Shown: positions 7,458 to 15,970 of the stretch, piece after piece
How positions within the stretch are numbered: the stretch's first letter is position 1
Layout of the letters: each line of letters starts with the position of its first letter
Assembly (NCBI RefSeq): GCF_011398355.1
Contig: NZ_AP021889.1
Coordinates: forward strand, 558,001 to 622,000
Direction of reading: 5' to 3'
Length of the DNA stretch: 64,000 nt
Source: Thiosulfatimonas sediminis
GTDB lineage: Bacteria > Pseudomonadota > Gammaproteobacteria > Thiomicrospirales > Thiomicrospiraceae
Made by a program: the position numbers and the translations under genes
Notes under the pieces: generated by a model
What the model saw: only the letters and a program-made list of their open reading frames with translations
What the model was told of the DNA's origin: nothing
The model's database searches: none

Positions 7458-9146
7458 ATGCAAGATCCTAAAAAAACGGAAATACAGAAAGCCCTAGGCA
7501 GTGCGCGTAGTGCGTTTATGTCGGCAGGGTTTTTTAGTTTGTTTATCAACCTATTGATGCTAGTACCGGCATTGTATATGTTGCAGCTGTATGACCGTGT
7601 TATAACCAGTCGCAGTGAAGATACGCTGTATATGCTGACCTTGATTGTGGTGATTTTGTTTATCACGATGGGAATTTTAGAGTTTATTCGTTCAAGAATT
7701 TTGATCCGTGTCGGTAATAAACTGGATACGTATTTGAATGAAAATCTGTTCTCGGCGATGTTTAAGCGTTCTGTTAATGAGCCTGGGCAAGCTACGGCGC
7801 AACCGATTTCTGATTTGACAAATGTGCGTCAGTTTTTAACTGGCAATGGTTTGTTTGCATTTTTTGATTCGCCCTGGGTGCCAATCTATATTGCGATTCT
7901 GTTTTTATTCCATCCTTATTTTGGTGTGTTTGCGATTTTTGCTGTAGTGGTGTTAATTTCGTTGGCATTAGCAAATGAGTATTCAACCAAAAAACTGTTG
8001 GCAGAAGCCAATATTGAGAGCATTCAATCGAGCAACTTTGCCGGAGCCTCACTTAAAAATGCTGAGGTGGTTGCGGCGATGGGGATGGAGCCTAGCTTGC
8101 GTGAGCGATGGTTTCAAAAGCATCTTAGCTTTTTGTCGAAGCAATCGGATGCCAGTGACCGCGCCAGTGTGTTGTCTAACATCTCTAAAAATTTACGTTT
8201 GCTATTCCAGTCTTTAATTTTGGGCTTGGGCGGCTGGCTTGCTATTCAAAATGAGGTAACGCCGGGAATGATGATTGCCGGTTCCATTCTGCTCGGGCGA
8301 GCTTTGGCTCCGATTGATTTAATGATTGGTTCTTGGCGAGGTTTTGGTGCGGCGCGCAGTGCTTACGGTCGGTTGAATGAGTTGTTTAGTAAGTATCCGG
8401 TTAAAGATAAGCCGATGGCTTTACCCGATCCTGAAGGCAATTTGGAGGCTCAGAATTTGGTAATCGTCCCGCCAGGCGGACAAGTTCCTGTGGTGCGTGG
8501 AGTCTCTTTTGAGTTGCTCAAAGGGGATATGGTGGCGATTGTTGGCCCAAGTGGTGCCGGTAAGTCTTCGCTTGCACGCGCGTTGTTGGGTGTTTGGCCT
8601 TTGATCGGCGGTAAAGTCAGGTTGGATGCAGCAGACATTCATGCGTGGGATAAAGACCAGTTAGGGCGCCATATTGGGTATTTGCCGCAGGATATTGAGT
8701 TATTTGATGGTACGGTGAGCGAAAACATTGCGCGTTTTGGCGAGTTGGATCCTCAAAAGGTGGTTGAAGCCGCTAAGATTGCCGGTGTTCATGAAATGGT
8801 GTTACGCCTGCCGCAAGGCTATGACACTCGGTTAATGGGCAATGCGGGTCTTTCCGGCGGACAGCGTCAGCGTATTGGTTTGGCCCGCGCTTTGTATAAT
8901 CGACCGAAGCTGGTGATTCTGGATGAGCCAAACTCGAATTTGGATGACCAAGGCGAACAAGCTTTAGCGAGTGCCTTACAAACTTTAAAAGCATTAGGAA
9001 CGACTACGGTGATCATTTCTCATCGTAAGCAGATTTTGAAACACGTTGATAAGATTTTGTTAATGGCTGAGGGCCAGTTAAGAGGATTTGGCCCTAGAGA
9101 TGAAGTCTTGACGGCGTTACAGTCAGGTCAAATTTCGTTGAAATGA
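7458..9146 (+). CDS. Type I secretion system permease/ATPase
   Basis: A half-transporter of 562 residues. The membrane domain (about 20-300) starts with FFSLFINLLMLVPALYMLQLYDRV, the hallmark of the PrtD/RsaD-type group. The nucleotide-binding domain has Walker A GPSGAGKSS (about 362-370), the signature LSGGQRQR (about 464) and Walker B LVILDEPNSNLD. There is no N-terminal C39 peptidase-like domain, so it fits the class that exports non-processed substrates with C-terminal signals. It should energise export of the repeat protein with the flanking TolC-like and HlyD-type proteins. Gap to the TolC-like gene is 72 bases. Confidence 0.93.
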   Translation: MQDPKKTEIQKALGSARSAFMSAGFFSLFINLLMLVPALYMLQLYDRVITSRSEDTLYMLTLIVVILFITMGILEFIRSRILIRVGNKLDTYLNENLFSAMFKRSVNEPGQATAQPISDLTNVRQFLTGNGLFAFFDSPWVPIYIAILFLFHPYFGVFAIFAVVVLISLALANEYSTKKLLAEANIESIQSSNFAGASLKNAEVVAAMGMEPSLRERWFQKHLSFLSKQSDASDRASVLSNISKNLRLLFQSLILGLGGWLAIQNEVTPGMMIAGSILLGRALAPIDLMIGSWRGFGAARSAYGRLNELFSKYPVKDKPMALPDPEGNLEAQNLVIVPPGGQVPVVRGVSFELLKGDMVAIVGPSGAGKSSLARALLGVWPLIGGKVRLDAADIHAWDKDQLGRHIGYLPQDIELFDGTVSENIARFGELDPQKVVEAAKIAGVHEMVLRLPQGYDTRLMGNAGLSGGQRQRIGLARALYNRPKLVILDEPNSNLDDQGEQALASALQTLKALGTTTVIISHRKQILKHVDKILLMAEGQLRGFGPRDEVLTALQSGQISLK

Positions 9147-9155
9147 ACCTGAATT

Positions 9156-9197
9156 GACGTTAATCGTATTGTGTGATGCGGTTGATTAACGTCTTTT
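9156..9197 (+). terminator. Terminator-like hairpin between the exporter ATPase and adaptor genes
   Basis: GACGTTAATC (9156-9165) and GATTAACGTC (9184-9193) are perfect 10-base arms around an 18-base loop, followed by TTTT. The arms are AT-rich and the T tract short, so it may act as a partial terminator or processing site. The remaining 180 bases before the adaptor gene show no clear feature. Confidence 0.5.
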
Positions 9198-9379
9198 GAG
9201 TGCGGTGCACTTTTTTAATCTAAAGAAGCACAGAATAGGCTTTAATTGATTTTAGTGAGGAATGTAGGACGTAAAGTCTAACAGTGAATTTGCCCTTATT
9301 GACATTGTCTATCGGGCTTTCCTTTAAATCAGCTGGGTTTATTCCGTGCTTCTCTAACTTAACCATTTGAAGGCTTCAG

Positions 9380-10807
9380 ATGTCAGAAAAACCGATTGAA
9401 GGTCAAGCACAGGCTTTGGTAGAAAAAAGCCAAACGAAAAGCGTGCAAGGTGAATTTATTCAGAAAGAGGAGATGACCTCTTTCAAAGCTGAAGAACGTA
9501 AGGATATTCCGCAAATTAAGACCGAACACCGTGGCTATACTCGTTTGGGTTTGTTGGTGCTGTTTGTTACGTTTGGTCTGTTTGGTGGTTGGGCGGCAAA
9601 GGCGCCTTTAGATAGTGCAGCTGTTGCTCCAGGCGAAGTGATTGTGACTTCCAATAACCGAGTGGTCCAGCATTATGAAGGCGGTATTGTTCAAGATGTT
9701 TTAGTTAAAGACGGTGACAATGTGGAGCAGGGACAAGTTTTGCTTCGTTTATCACCGACGCAGGCACAGGCTGAATTGGATGTTATCAATGGTCGCTTAA
9801 TTGAATTGATGGGCTCTGAAGCGCGTTTGCAAGCAGAACGAAAAGACAAATCTAGGATTGTTTTCCCAGATGCTTTGTCAAAAGCTAAGCAGAGCGAGCA
9901 GATTAAAGAAGTACTGCAAGGTCAAGAGGAGTTTTTTCAAGCGCGTAGAAAAGCGTTGAATAGTGAGTTGCGTATTTACCGACAACGCATTGATGCTTTG
10001 CGTGAGCAAATTAATGGTTTGGATTCTCAAAATAATACTTTAGAAGAGCGGATTGCGTCATATCAGGCGGAAGTAAAAGATTGGGAAGCACTTTTTAGAG
10101 AGCAGTTTGCCGATAAAATTCGCTTGCAAGAGATGCAGCGTGAACTGTCTCGTTTAAAAGGCGAAAAAGAAACCAATGGTTCTGAAATTGCACGTTTGAA
10201 AGTTCAAATTAGTGAAACTGAATCTGAAATGGTGCTACGTAAGCGCAAATTCTTAGAGGAGGTGGTTTCGCAGTTACGTGATGTGCAAGGTGAAAAAGCG
10301 GATCTTGAGTCCCGTAAAATTGCGTTGCTGGATCGTTTAGAGCGCGTTGAAATTACTTCGCCGATTGCAGGTACGGTGAATGGCTTGAGTATTTATACTG
10401 CAGGTGAGGTTATCTCTTCTGGACAGACGTTGATGGAAATTGTTCCGAGTACTCGCAATTATGCGGTGAAAGCAAAGGTAATGCCGACGGATATTGACAA
10501 GGTTTATGTTGGTTTAAGAGCCGATGTGCGTTTTTCTGCCTTTAATACGCAAGTAACTAAGGTTGTGGAAGGCGAGGTGGTTTATCTTTCAGCCGATAAG
10601 TTTGTCGATGAACGTTCTGATTTGGAGTACTTTGAAGCGCGAGTAGTGATTACGCCAGCTGGAGTTAAACAGATGGAAGACGATGGAATCTTTCTCTTGC
10701 CAGGTATGCCTGCGGAGACCATGATCAAAATCGGTGAACGAACGCTGCTTGCTTATTTCGTTAAGCCGTTTAAAGATATGTTTGCGAAGGCGTTTAACGA
10801 AGAATAA
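9380..10807 (+). CDS. HlyD family type I secretion periplasmic adaptor
   Basis: 475 residues with a cytoplasmic, charged N-terminus (1-53), one membrane segment (about 55-75, LGLLVLFVTFGLFGGWAA), a lipoyl-like half (GEVIVTSNNRVVQHYEGGIVQDVLVKDGDNVEQGQVLL) and a long coiled coil (about 145-310). The second lipoyl half follows (ITSPIAGTVNGLSIYTAGEVI), then the C-terminal beta domain (IVPSTRNYAVKAKV). This order is typical of PrtE/RsaE-type adaptors bridging the inner-membrane exporter and TolC. The unusually charged N-terminal 50 residues, rich in Q, E and K, are longer than in many members. Confidence 0.92.
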   Translation: MSEKPIEGQAQALVEKSQTKSVQGEFIQKEEMTSFKAEERKDIPQIKTEHRGYTRLGLLVLFVTFGLFGGWAAKAPLDSAAVAPGEVIVTSNNRVVQHYEGGIVQDVLVKDGDNVEQGQVLLRLSPTQAQAELDVINGRLIELMGSEARLQAERKDKSRIVFPDALSKAKQSEQIKEVLQGQEEFFQARRKALNSELRIYRQRIDALREQINGLDSQNNTLEERIASYQAEVKDWEALFREQFADKIRLQEMQRELSRLKGEKETNGSEIARLKVQISETESEMVLRKRKFLEEVVSQLRDVQGEKADLESRKIALLDRLERVEITSPIAGTVNGLSIYTAGEVISSGQTLMEIVPSTRNYAVKAKVMPTDIDKVYVGLRADVRFSAFNTQVTKVVEGEVVYLSADKFVDERSDLEYFEARVVITPAGVKQMEDDGIFLLPGMPAETMIKIGERTLLAYFVKPFKDMFAKAFNEE

Positions 10808-10864
10808 CGGCTTGCTAAGTGGGTTTTCAATAACCAAGATAAGGTATCTCTGTAGAGCGCTGGT

Positions 10865-12247
10865 ATGGTAAAAAAAGACATTGAGGTGTTTTACTGGTTG
10901 CAGAGATGCATGGATTTTGTACTGCCTGCGGCAAGTGTCTATTTTGCTTTTTTATGGTTTTATGCTGACGAAACAGTAAGCCAAGCGGCCATTGATTTGG
11001 CTTTAATGTTGGGTGCTTTATTTGTTTTGGTCTCGCAATTAACCGGGCTGTATCGTTCAACCGACCTTTGGTATCAAAAGGGGTTTGAAAAACTGGTGAT
11101 TAAGTCTTGGTTAATCACCGTTTTAATTCAGTTTTTTATTGTTGATCAAACCCAATTTAATAACGCTGTTTATTATTCGCTTCTACTGGCTATCCCCGTT
11201 TTATTGTGGTTTTACCGCTACCTTGTTTATCATTTTCTTCAAAAATTAAATCGGCGTGGTAATCAGCGACGCAGAGTCGCTATTTTAGGGGCTGGTAAGG
11301 TTGGTCGCTTAGTGGCGCAAAATATTCAACAGTCGCTTCTTTATGCGGTCAATTTGGTTGCTTTTTTTGATGATGATAAAGCGCTGATTAATCAGCATAT
11401 TGAGTCCTTACCGGTACTTTCTAACTTGGACGATATCGCTCTAAAGTTAGCTGAACTGGAATGTAATGAGGTTTTTATCTGTTTACCTGTTTCTTCGGAG
11501 CCACGTATTCGAGAAGTGCTAGATAGTTTGGCCAACAGTTCTGTTGTGGTTAAATTTGTTCCAAATTTGTTTTCTTTTGATCTGCTGAATGCAAGCTGGC
11601 ATGACTTTTTTGGTCTGCCAGTAATCAGTGTTTACGATACGCCCTTAAATTCGATGACGAATTTGTTTATTAAACGCATCGAAGATATTTTATTGTCCTT
11701 GTTTGCAATTATGGTTAGCGCTCCGGTGATGCTGTTTATTGCATTGTTAATTCGTTTAACATCCAATGGCCCTATTGTCTATCAACAGGTTCGATATGGA
11801 CTGAATGGTCGCCCAATTACTGTTTATAAATTTCGTACGATGTATGTCGACAGTGACCAATCGCTGATGGTGCAAGCCACTAAGAATGACCGTAGAGTGA
11901 CTCGTTTTGGAAAATGGCTGCGTCGCACTAGTTTGGATGAACTGCCGCAATTTTTTAATGTGCTGCGTGGGGAAATGTCGATAGTCGGTCCGCGACCTCA
12001 TGCCGCGGAACACAATGAGTTTTATCGTAATCTAGTGCCAAAATATATGCAGCGCCATATGGTGAAACCCGGTATTACCGGATTGGCACAGGTCAATGGT
12101 TTCCGTGGTCAGACCGAGCAACTAGAGAAGATGGAAAAGCGTGTCGAATTTGATTTACATTACATTCGTACATGGTCTCTTTGGTTGGATCTTAAAATTT
12201 TCTTGCTTACCTTTTTAAAAGGAATTATTCACGATAACGCTTATTGA
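10865..12247 (+). CDS. Undecaprenyl-phosphate sugar phosphotransferase (WcaJ/PglC-type)
   Basis: A 460-residue membrane enzyme that loads the first sugar-1-phosphate onto undecaprenyl phosphate in exopolysaccharide assembly. Four N-terminal membrane segments (about 10-125) are followed by a Rossmann-like domain (RRVAILGAGKVGRLVAQNIQ), a re-entrant membrane helix near 285 and the catalytic domain with YKFRTMYVDSD, SLDELPQFFNVLRGEMSIVGPRP and PGITGLAQVNG. The closest well-known scheme is undecaprenyl-phosphate glucose phosphotransferase, but the donor sugar cannot be read from sequence. It follows the HlyD gene by 57 bases and, with manC, suggests a polysaccharide made alongside the exported protein. 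Confidence 0.9.
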   Translation: MVKKDIEVFYWLQRCMDFVLPAASVYFAFLWFYADETVSQAAIDLALMLGALFVLVSQLTGLYRSTDLWYQKGFEKLVIKSWLITVLIQFFIVDQTQFNNAVYYSLLLAIPVLLWFYRYLVYHFLQKLNRRGNQRRRVAILGAGKVGRLVAQNIQQSLLYAVNLVAFFDDDKALINQHIESLPVLSNLDDIALKLAELECNEVFICLPVSSEPRIREVLDSLANSSVVVKFVPNLFSFDLLNASWHDFFGLPVISVYDTPLNSMTNLFIKRIEDILLSLFAIMVSAPVMLFIALLIRLTSNGPIVYQQVRYGLNGRPITVYKFRTMYVDSDQSLMVQATKNDRRVTRFGKWLRRTSLDELPQFFNVLRGEMSIVGPRPHAAEHNEFYRNLVPKYMQRHMVKPGITGLAQVNGFRGQTEQLEKMEKRVEFDLHYIRTWSLWLDLKIFLLTFLKGIIHDNAY

Positions 12248-12346
12248 GTTGGTGATAAAAAAATATGTTTGTCGCCATAGCCGCGAGTCATTTATAATTA
12301 ATTGAACAGTAATTCCCCAGTAATTATTTGATAATTAAGGTTTTTG

Positions 12347-13183
12347 GTGATTATGGCGATGACGATTGGTGCGTCTATTATGGCTTCGCAACCAACGGTG
12401 ATGGTACCGCGGGTTGCGGCTGCAGAGACGAATCGCATTTCTCAAGACTCGTCAAAAGAGCTCGGTGTCCAGCGTATTACGCCGCAAAACAGCGAAACTC
12501 TGAACGCCATTCCCAGTCGTACCATTCCATTGGCCAACACGGTCAACTCGTCAAGCAGTGCGTCATCGACCACATCCTCCACTGAGGCTTCACCGCCTTC
12601 GCAAGAAGAACTTTCGGCACAGCAGCAAGTTGAGCAGGTTATTAGTCAACTAAAAGCCCGTGACAGAGAAGTCCGCGTGCATGAACAGGCGCATTTATCC
12701 GCTGCCGGTCAGTATGCGACCAGTGGTGCCAGTTTTAGTTATCAAACAGGCCCTGACGGTAAGCGTTACGCTGTCGGTGGTGAAGTTGGCATTGATACCT
12801 CGCCGATTGCAAATGATCCGGAGGCAACGCTGCAAAAAGCGATGGTTGTGCAGAGCGCGGCATTAGCTCCGGCGCAACCTTCAACGCAAGATTTGCGCGT
12901 GGCCAGTGCGGCGGCGCAAATGATGACAGAAGCGCGTGCGCAAATTGCTGAGCAGCGAACCGAGCAGGCAGACGCACCTGAATCCAGAGCGGATGCGGAA
13001 AATCAAACGCAAGCGACAGATAATTCAAGTGATTCATATAATCGAATTTCACCTGCGAACAATCAATCGGTTAATCAGAATGATTTTGCAAGTGTTGTTC
13101 AGCAAGAGATGGGCATGCGCCAGTTAGCGGTTGAACGCACTCAATTTGAAACCCGTTTGAGCCTAAACTCTGTGCGAGCGTAA
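12347..13183 (+). CDS. SprA-related putative metalloprotease-like protein
   Basis: The start is uncertain: AAGG at 12337-12340 is best spaced for GTG 12347, while ATG 12353 is also possible. The 278-residue product has a low-complexity N-terminal part rich in S and T, then a conserved core with VHEQAH (about residues 111-116, an HExxH zinc-protease pattern), YATSGASFSYQTGPDGKRYAVGGEV and DTSPIANDPEATLQKAMVVQSAALAPAQPS. This core is that of the SprA-related family (also called putative metalloprotease CJM1_0395 family). Activity is not established in the family to my knowledge. The C-terminal third is rich in Q, N and A. No classical signal peptide. It follows the sugar transferase in the same direction. 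Confidence 0.78.
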   Translation: MIMAMTIGASIMASQPTVMVPRVAAAETNRISQDSSKELGVQRITPQNSETLNAIPSRTIPLANTVNSSSSASSTTSSTEASPPSQEELSAQQQVEQVISQLKARDREVRVHEQAHLSAAGQYATSGASFSYQTGPDGKRYAVGGEVGIDTSPIANDPEATLQKAMVVQSAALAPAQPSTQDLRVASAAAQMMTEARAQIAEQRTEQADAPESRADAENQTQATDNSSDSYNRISPANNQSVNQNDFASVVQQEMGMRQLAVERTQFETRLSLNSVRA

Positions 13184-13341
13184 TATTTATTTTTTATTAT
13201 TTTTGACCGCGGCAAGAAATTCACGTTTTTTAGCGAATAATTCGATGGGTTGCTTGAGCTAGGTTTACCAGAATGGGTATCGACGCTTTTGATTTGAGTG
13301 AAAATTGAACTAATTTTCTGCTTTTAACGCCAATAAAAATT

Positions 13342-13379
13342 ATGCCGAAATTGACGGTTTGTTAACGGAATTTCGGCAT
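13342..13379 (-). terminator. Terminator of the ArsR-type gene
   Basis: ATGCCGAAATT (13342-13352) and AATTTCGGCAT (13369-13379) are perfect 11-base arms. Read on the minus strand they are followed by ATTTTTATT. It separates the convergent genes at 13183 and 13399. Confidence 0.75.
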
Positions 13380-13398
13380 TAAGTGCGCACTGAATCAA

Positions 13399-13716
13399 TC
13401 AGTGTTTGGCAGGGCAGAAAGTGTGTTGCATGGTTTCCATTAAGGTAAGAATTTCGCGGTCACGAACCTTACAAAGGATTTTGCTGCCTTCCCTGCGAGA
13501 GGTAATAATCTCTTTTTCGCGTAAAATATCAATATGTTGTGAAATATTGCTTTGCGTGGTGCCCACCTGTTTAACAATTTCCATCACCGGTAATTCATTA
13601 TCCCCAATGACGCAAAGAATTTTTAATCTTAGTGGGTGGCCCATCGCTTTTAGCGCTTTTGAGGCTTTTTGTATGTTTTCTTCTTTCATTGCGAATGGAA
13701 TGTCATCTAAACTCAT
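13399..13716 (-). CDS. ArsR/SmtB-family repressor with BigR/YgaV-like cysteines
   Basis: ATG at 13716 (MSLDDIPFAMKEEN) gives 105 residues, the usual length; an upstream in-frame start would add 17 unrelated residues. The winged helix is clear: LKAMGHPLRLKILCVIG, then the recognition helix TTQSNISQHIDILREKEII. C35 in RLKILC and C101 in the terminal TFCPAKH occupy the two positions used for persulfide sensing in BigR, SqrR and YgaV (YgaV ends NVYCP). A third cysteine, C82, is extra. The metal motif ELCVCDL of arsenic sensors is absent. A sulfide/persulfide-responsive repressor is therefore likely but inferred. It is divergent from the CtpA-type protease gene, which it may control. Confidence 0.8.
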   Translation of the reverse strand: MSLDDIPFAMKEENIQKASKALKAMGHPLRLKILCVIGDNELPVMEIVKQVGTTQSNISQHIDILREKEIITSRREGSKILCKVRDREILTLMETMQHTFCPAKH

Positions 13717-13915
13717 TTTAACCACTTCTTCACTATATAACGATATTCTGTAAATTTTCCGTGTCAATTCTAAAGAAAACTTGGCTGGGTGTCACCTAAA
13801 GGAATTTTTATGAGATGTTAAAAAAATTTGGGCTAAAAAGTGAATCTAACTTGAATAGTCCTCACGAAAACCTTATAAAGGAAAGATTCACCGCAATTTT
13901 ATAAATGGAGAACCT

Positions 13916-15262
13916 GTGGCGATTTCAAAAGTAAAACAAGTCATGTGGGTAAGTTCTGGCGTTGTGCTCGGCGCGCTTATCGCTGTTGGCACGAATGTTT
14001 GGGCTGATAAAGAAACGCAATCGGCACCCGAGAACAAGACCATTCCGTTACAAGAGCTACGTGCCTTTGTTGAGGTCTATGAACGCATCTCTACCGATTA
14101 TGTTGACCAGGTGGATGATAAGCAGCTTTTGGAAGGTGCAATCAGTGGCATGCTCTCTAGCCTTGATCCACATTCAGCTTACCTGCCACCGGTGGATGCC
14201 AAATCGATGGAAGAACATACGCGTGGTGAGTTTGGCGGTTTAGGTATGGAAGTGGGGATGGAAGATGGCTTTGTTAAAGTCATTTCGCCGATTGATGATA
14301 CCCCAGCGCAAGAAGCTGGAATACAGGCTGGCGATTTGATTATAAAATTGGGCGCCGAGCCGGTTAAAGGTAAAACGCTGAGTGACGCGGTTAAAATCAT
14401 GCGTGGCAAACCGGGGACTAAGTTAGAGCTAACGGTGGTGCGTAAAGGTGAAGATGCGCCGCTAAAAATGGAATTAACTCGTGCCATTATTAAGGTGAAA
14501 AGTATTAAGCAGCGTATGCTTAAAGACGGCATTGGTTATGTGCGTATCAGTCAGTTCCAAGTGCGTACTGGCCAAGATTTACAGCTTGCGGTAAAAACCT
14601 TAGAGCAAGAAAACGGTAAACCGTTAAACGGTCTGGTTTTGGATTTGCGGAATAATCCGGGTGGTGTTTTAACGGCCGCAGTTGAGGTGTCTGATGCTTT
14701 CTTAAACGACGGTTTGATTGTCTATACCGAAGGGCGTATCCGCAATTCACAAATGCGCTTTTCGGCAGAAAGCGGCGATATCATTAATGGTAAACCGGTT
14801 GTGGTCTTGGTAAATGAAGGTTCTGCATCGGCTTCAGAAATTGTGGCCGGTGCGTTGCAAGACCAGAAGCGTGCGTTGATTGCCGGTCGAGATACGTTCG
14901 GTAAAGGTTCGGTGCAAACCTTAATGCAGCTGAATAATGGTGCGGCGATGAAAATGACGACGGCACGTTATTTTACGCCGTCAGGGCGTTCTATTCAGGC
15001 AGAAGGGATTGCGCCGGATGTTGAAATTGAACGAGTGAAAGTCGAAAAAGTTGATACTAAAATTGAGCGTGTTAAAGAGAAAGATCTTTCTGGTCACCTA
15101 GAAGGCGATGATGAAAAGAAACAGGCTAATGGAGTAGAGACGAAGCAAGACACCACGGATGGGATTACCAAAGAGACAGCCGAAATTTTGGAAAAAGATT
15201 TTGAAATAAACGAGGCAATGCGTTTGGTCAAAACCATGATTTTGGCGCAACAGCTGAAATAA
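13916..15262 (+). CDS. ctpA: S41 family carboxy-terminal processing protease
   Basis: Starts at GTG 13916 with GGAG seven bases upstream. An N-terminal membrane/signal segment (VMWVSSGVVLGALIAVGTNVWA) is followed by LDPHSAYLPP, a PDZ domain (about 95-175, LGMEVGMEDGFVKVISPIDDTPAQEAGIQAGD) and the S41 protease core. The catalytic serine lies in GSASASE (about 302-308) and the lysine is K330 in FGKGSVQ. The C-terminal tail (about 375-448) is charged and K/E-rich. The family trims C-termini of periplasmic proteins. Its 448 residues are typical of CtpA, shorter than Prc. A terminator lies just after it at 15289. Confidence 0.92.
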   Translation: MAISKVKQVMWVSSGVVLGALIAVGTNVWADKETQSAPENKTIPLQELRAFVEVYERISTDYVDQVDDKQLLEGAISGMLSSLDPHSAYLPPVDAKSMEEHTRGEFGGLGMEVGMEDGFVKVISPIDDTPAQEAGIQAGDLIIKLGAEPVKGKTLSDAVKIMRGKPGTKLELTVVRKGEDAPLKMELTRAIIKVKSIKQRMLKDGIGYVRISQFQVRTGQDLQLAVKTLEQENGKPLNGLVLDLRNNPGGVLTAAVEVSDAFLNDGLIVYTEGRIRNSQMRFSAESGDIINGKPVVVLVNEGSASASEIVAGALQDQKRALIAGRDTFGKGSVQTLMQLNNGAAMKMTTARYFTPSGRSIQAEGIAPDVEIERVKVEKVDTKIERVKEKDLSGHLEGDDEKKQANGVETKQDTTDGITKETAEILEKDFEINEAMRLVKTMILAQQLK

Positions 15263-15288
15263 TCTGCTCTTTATTTTCTGACGATAAG

Positions 15289-15322
15289 GCCACCGACTTT
15301 TCATGAAAGCGGTGGCTTTTTT
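15289..15322 (+). terminator. Terminator of the CtpA-type gene
   Basis: GCCACCG (15289-15295) pairs with CGGTGGC (15310-15316), with an inner CTTT/AAAG extension, followed by a T run. Confidence 0.85.
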
Positions 15323-15415
15323 ATTAAGAGGACGCTGAAGGGAATGGGAACTTGTGTGGCGTCTGCTTAATGGTCGGTAAACAAGAGAGCGATTTGTTTG
15401 ATATTGGAGGAACAG

Positions 15416-15970
15416 ATGAGCCGAGTATTGGTGCCTTTGGCACAAGGTTGTGAAGAACTTGAAGCGGTGACGATAACCGACATATTGGTGCGTGGCGGTA
15501 TTGCGGTGGTGACTGCCAGTTTGGATGATAATCGCATTATTACCGCCAGCCGAGGGATGCAGCTGATAGCACAGCAAACTCTGGATGAGGTGATTGGTCA
15601 GAAATTTGATTTAATTGTTTTACCGGGCGGTTTGCCGGGGGCGGATTATCTCCAAGCCGATTTACGTTTGCGCAGTATGCTGCAGACGATGATGGCTGAG
15701 GGCGGCTTGGTGGCGGCGATTTGCGCCGCACCAAAAGTATTGTTAAACGCAGGAATACTGGACGGCAAGCAAGCCACCAGTTACCCCGGTGTGATTGACC
15801 GCCATCCTGCGCCAGGGATGCAGTATTTAAAGGATGCGATTGTCCAAGACGGACAAGTGATTACTTCACGCGGTCCGGGAACCGCGATGGATTTTGCGCT
15901 CTACCTTGTTGAGCAGTTGCAGGGGAAAGCAAAACGTGAACAAGTAGAAGCCGCCTTAGTGCGCGCTTAA
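15416..15970 (+). CDS. DJ-1/YajL family protein
   Basis: ATG 15416 ([18 protein letters not shown]) has GGAGG at 15405-15409. The 184-residue Rossmann-like protein has the conserved acidic residue in GCEELEAV (about 14-15) and the nucleophilic-elbow cysteine C103 in [11 protein letters not shown], with [14 protein letters not shown] near the C-terminus. This is the YajL/ThiJ branch of the DJ-1 superfamily, linked to oxidative and carbonyl stress. Deglycase activity has been proposed for such proteins but is disputed. The stop overlaps by four bases the end of the convergent 5-oxoprolinase gene. Confidence 0.9.
   Translation: MSRVLVPLAQGCEELEAVTITDILVRGGIAVVTASLDDNRIITASRGMQLIAQQTLDEVIGQKFDLIVLPGGLPGADYLQADLRLRSMLQTMMAEGGLVAAICAAPKVLLNAGILDGKQATSYPGVIDRHPAPGMQYLKDAIVQDGQVITSRGPGTAMDFALYLVEQLQGKAKREQVEAALVRA

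Noticed and set aside
12328-12585. Alternative plus-strand frame over the start of the SprA-related gene
   Set aside because: It overlaps the real gene in another frame and its translation shows no domain.
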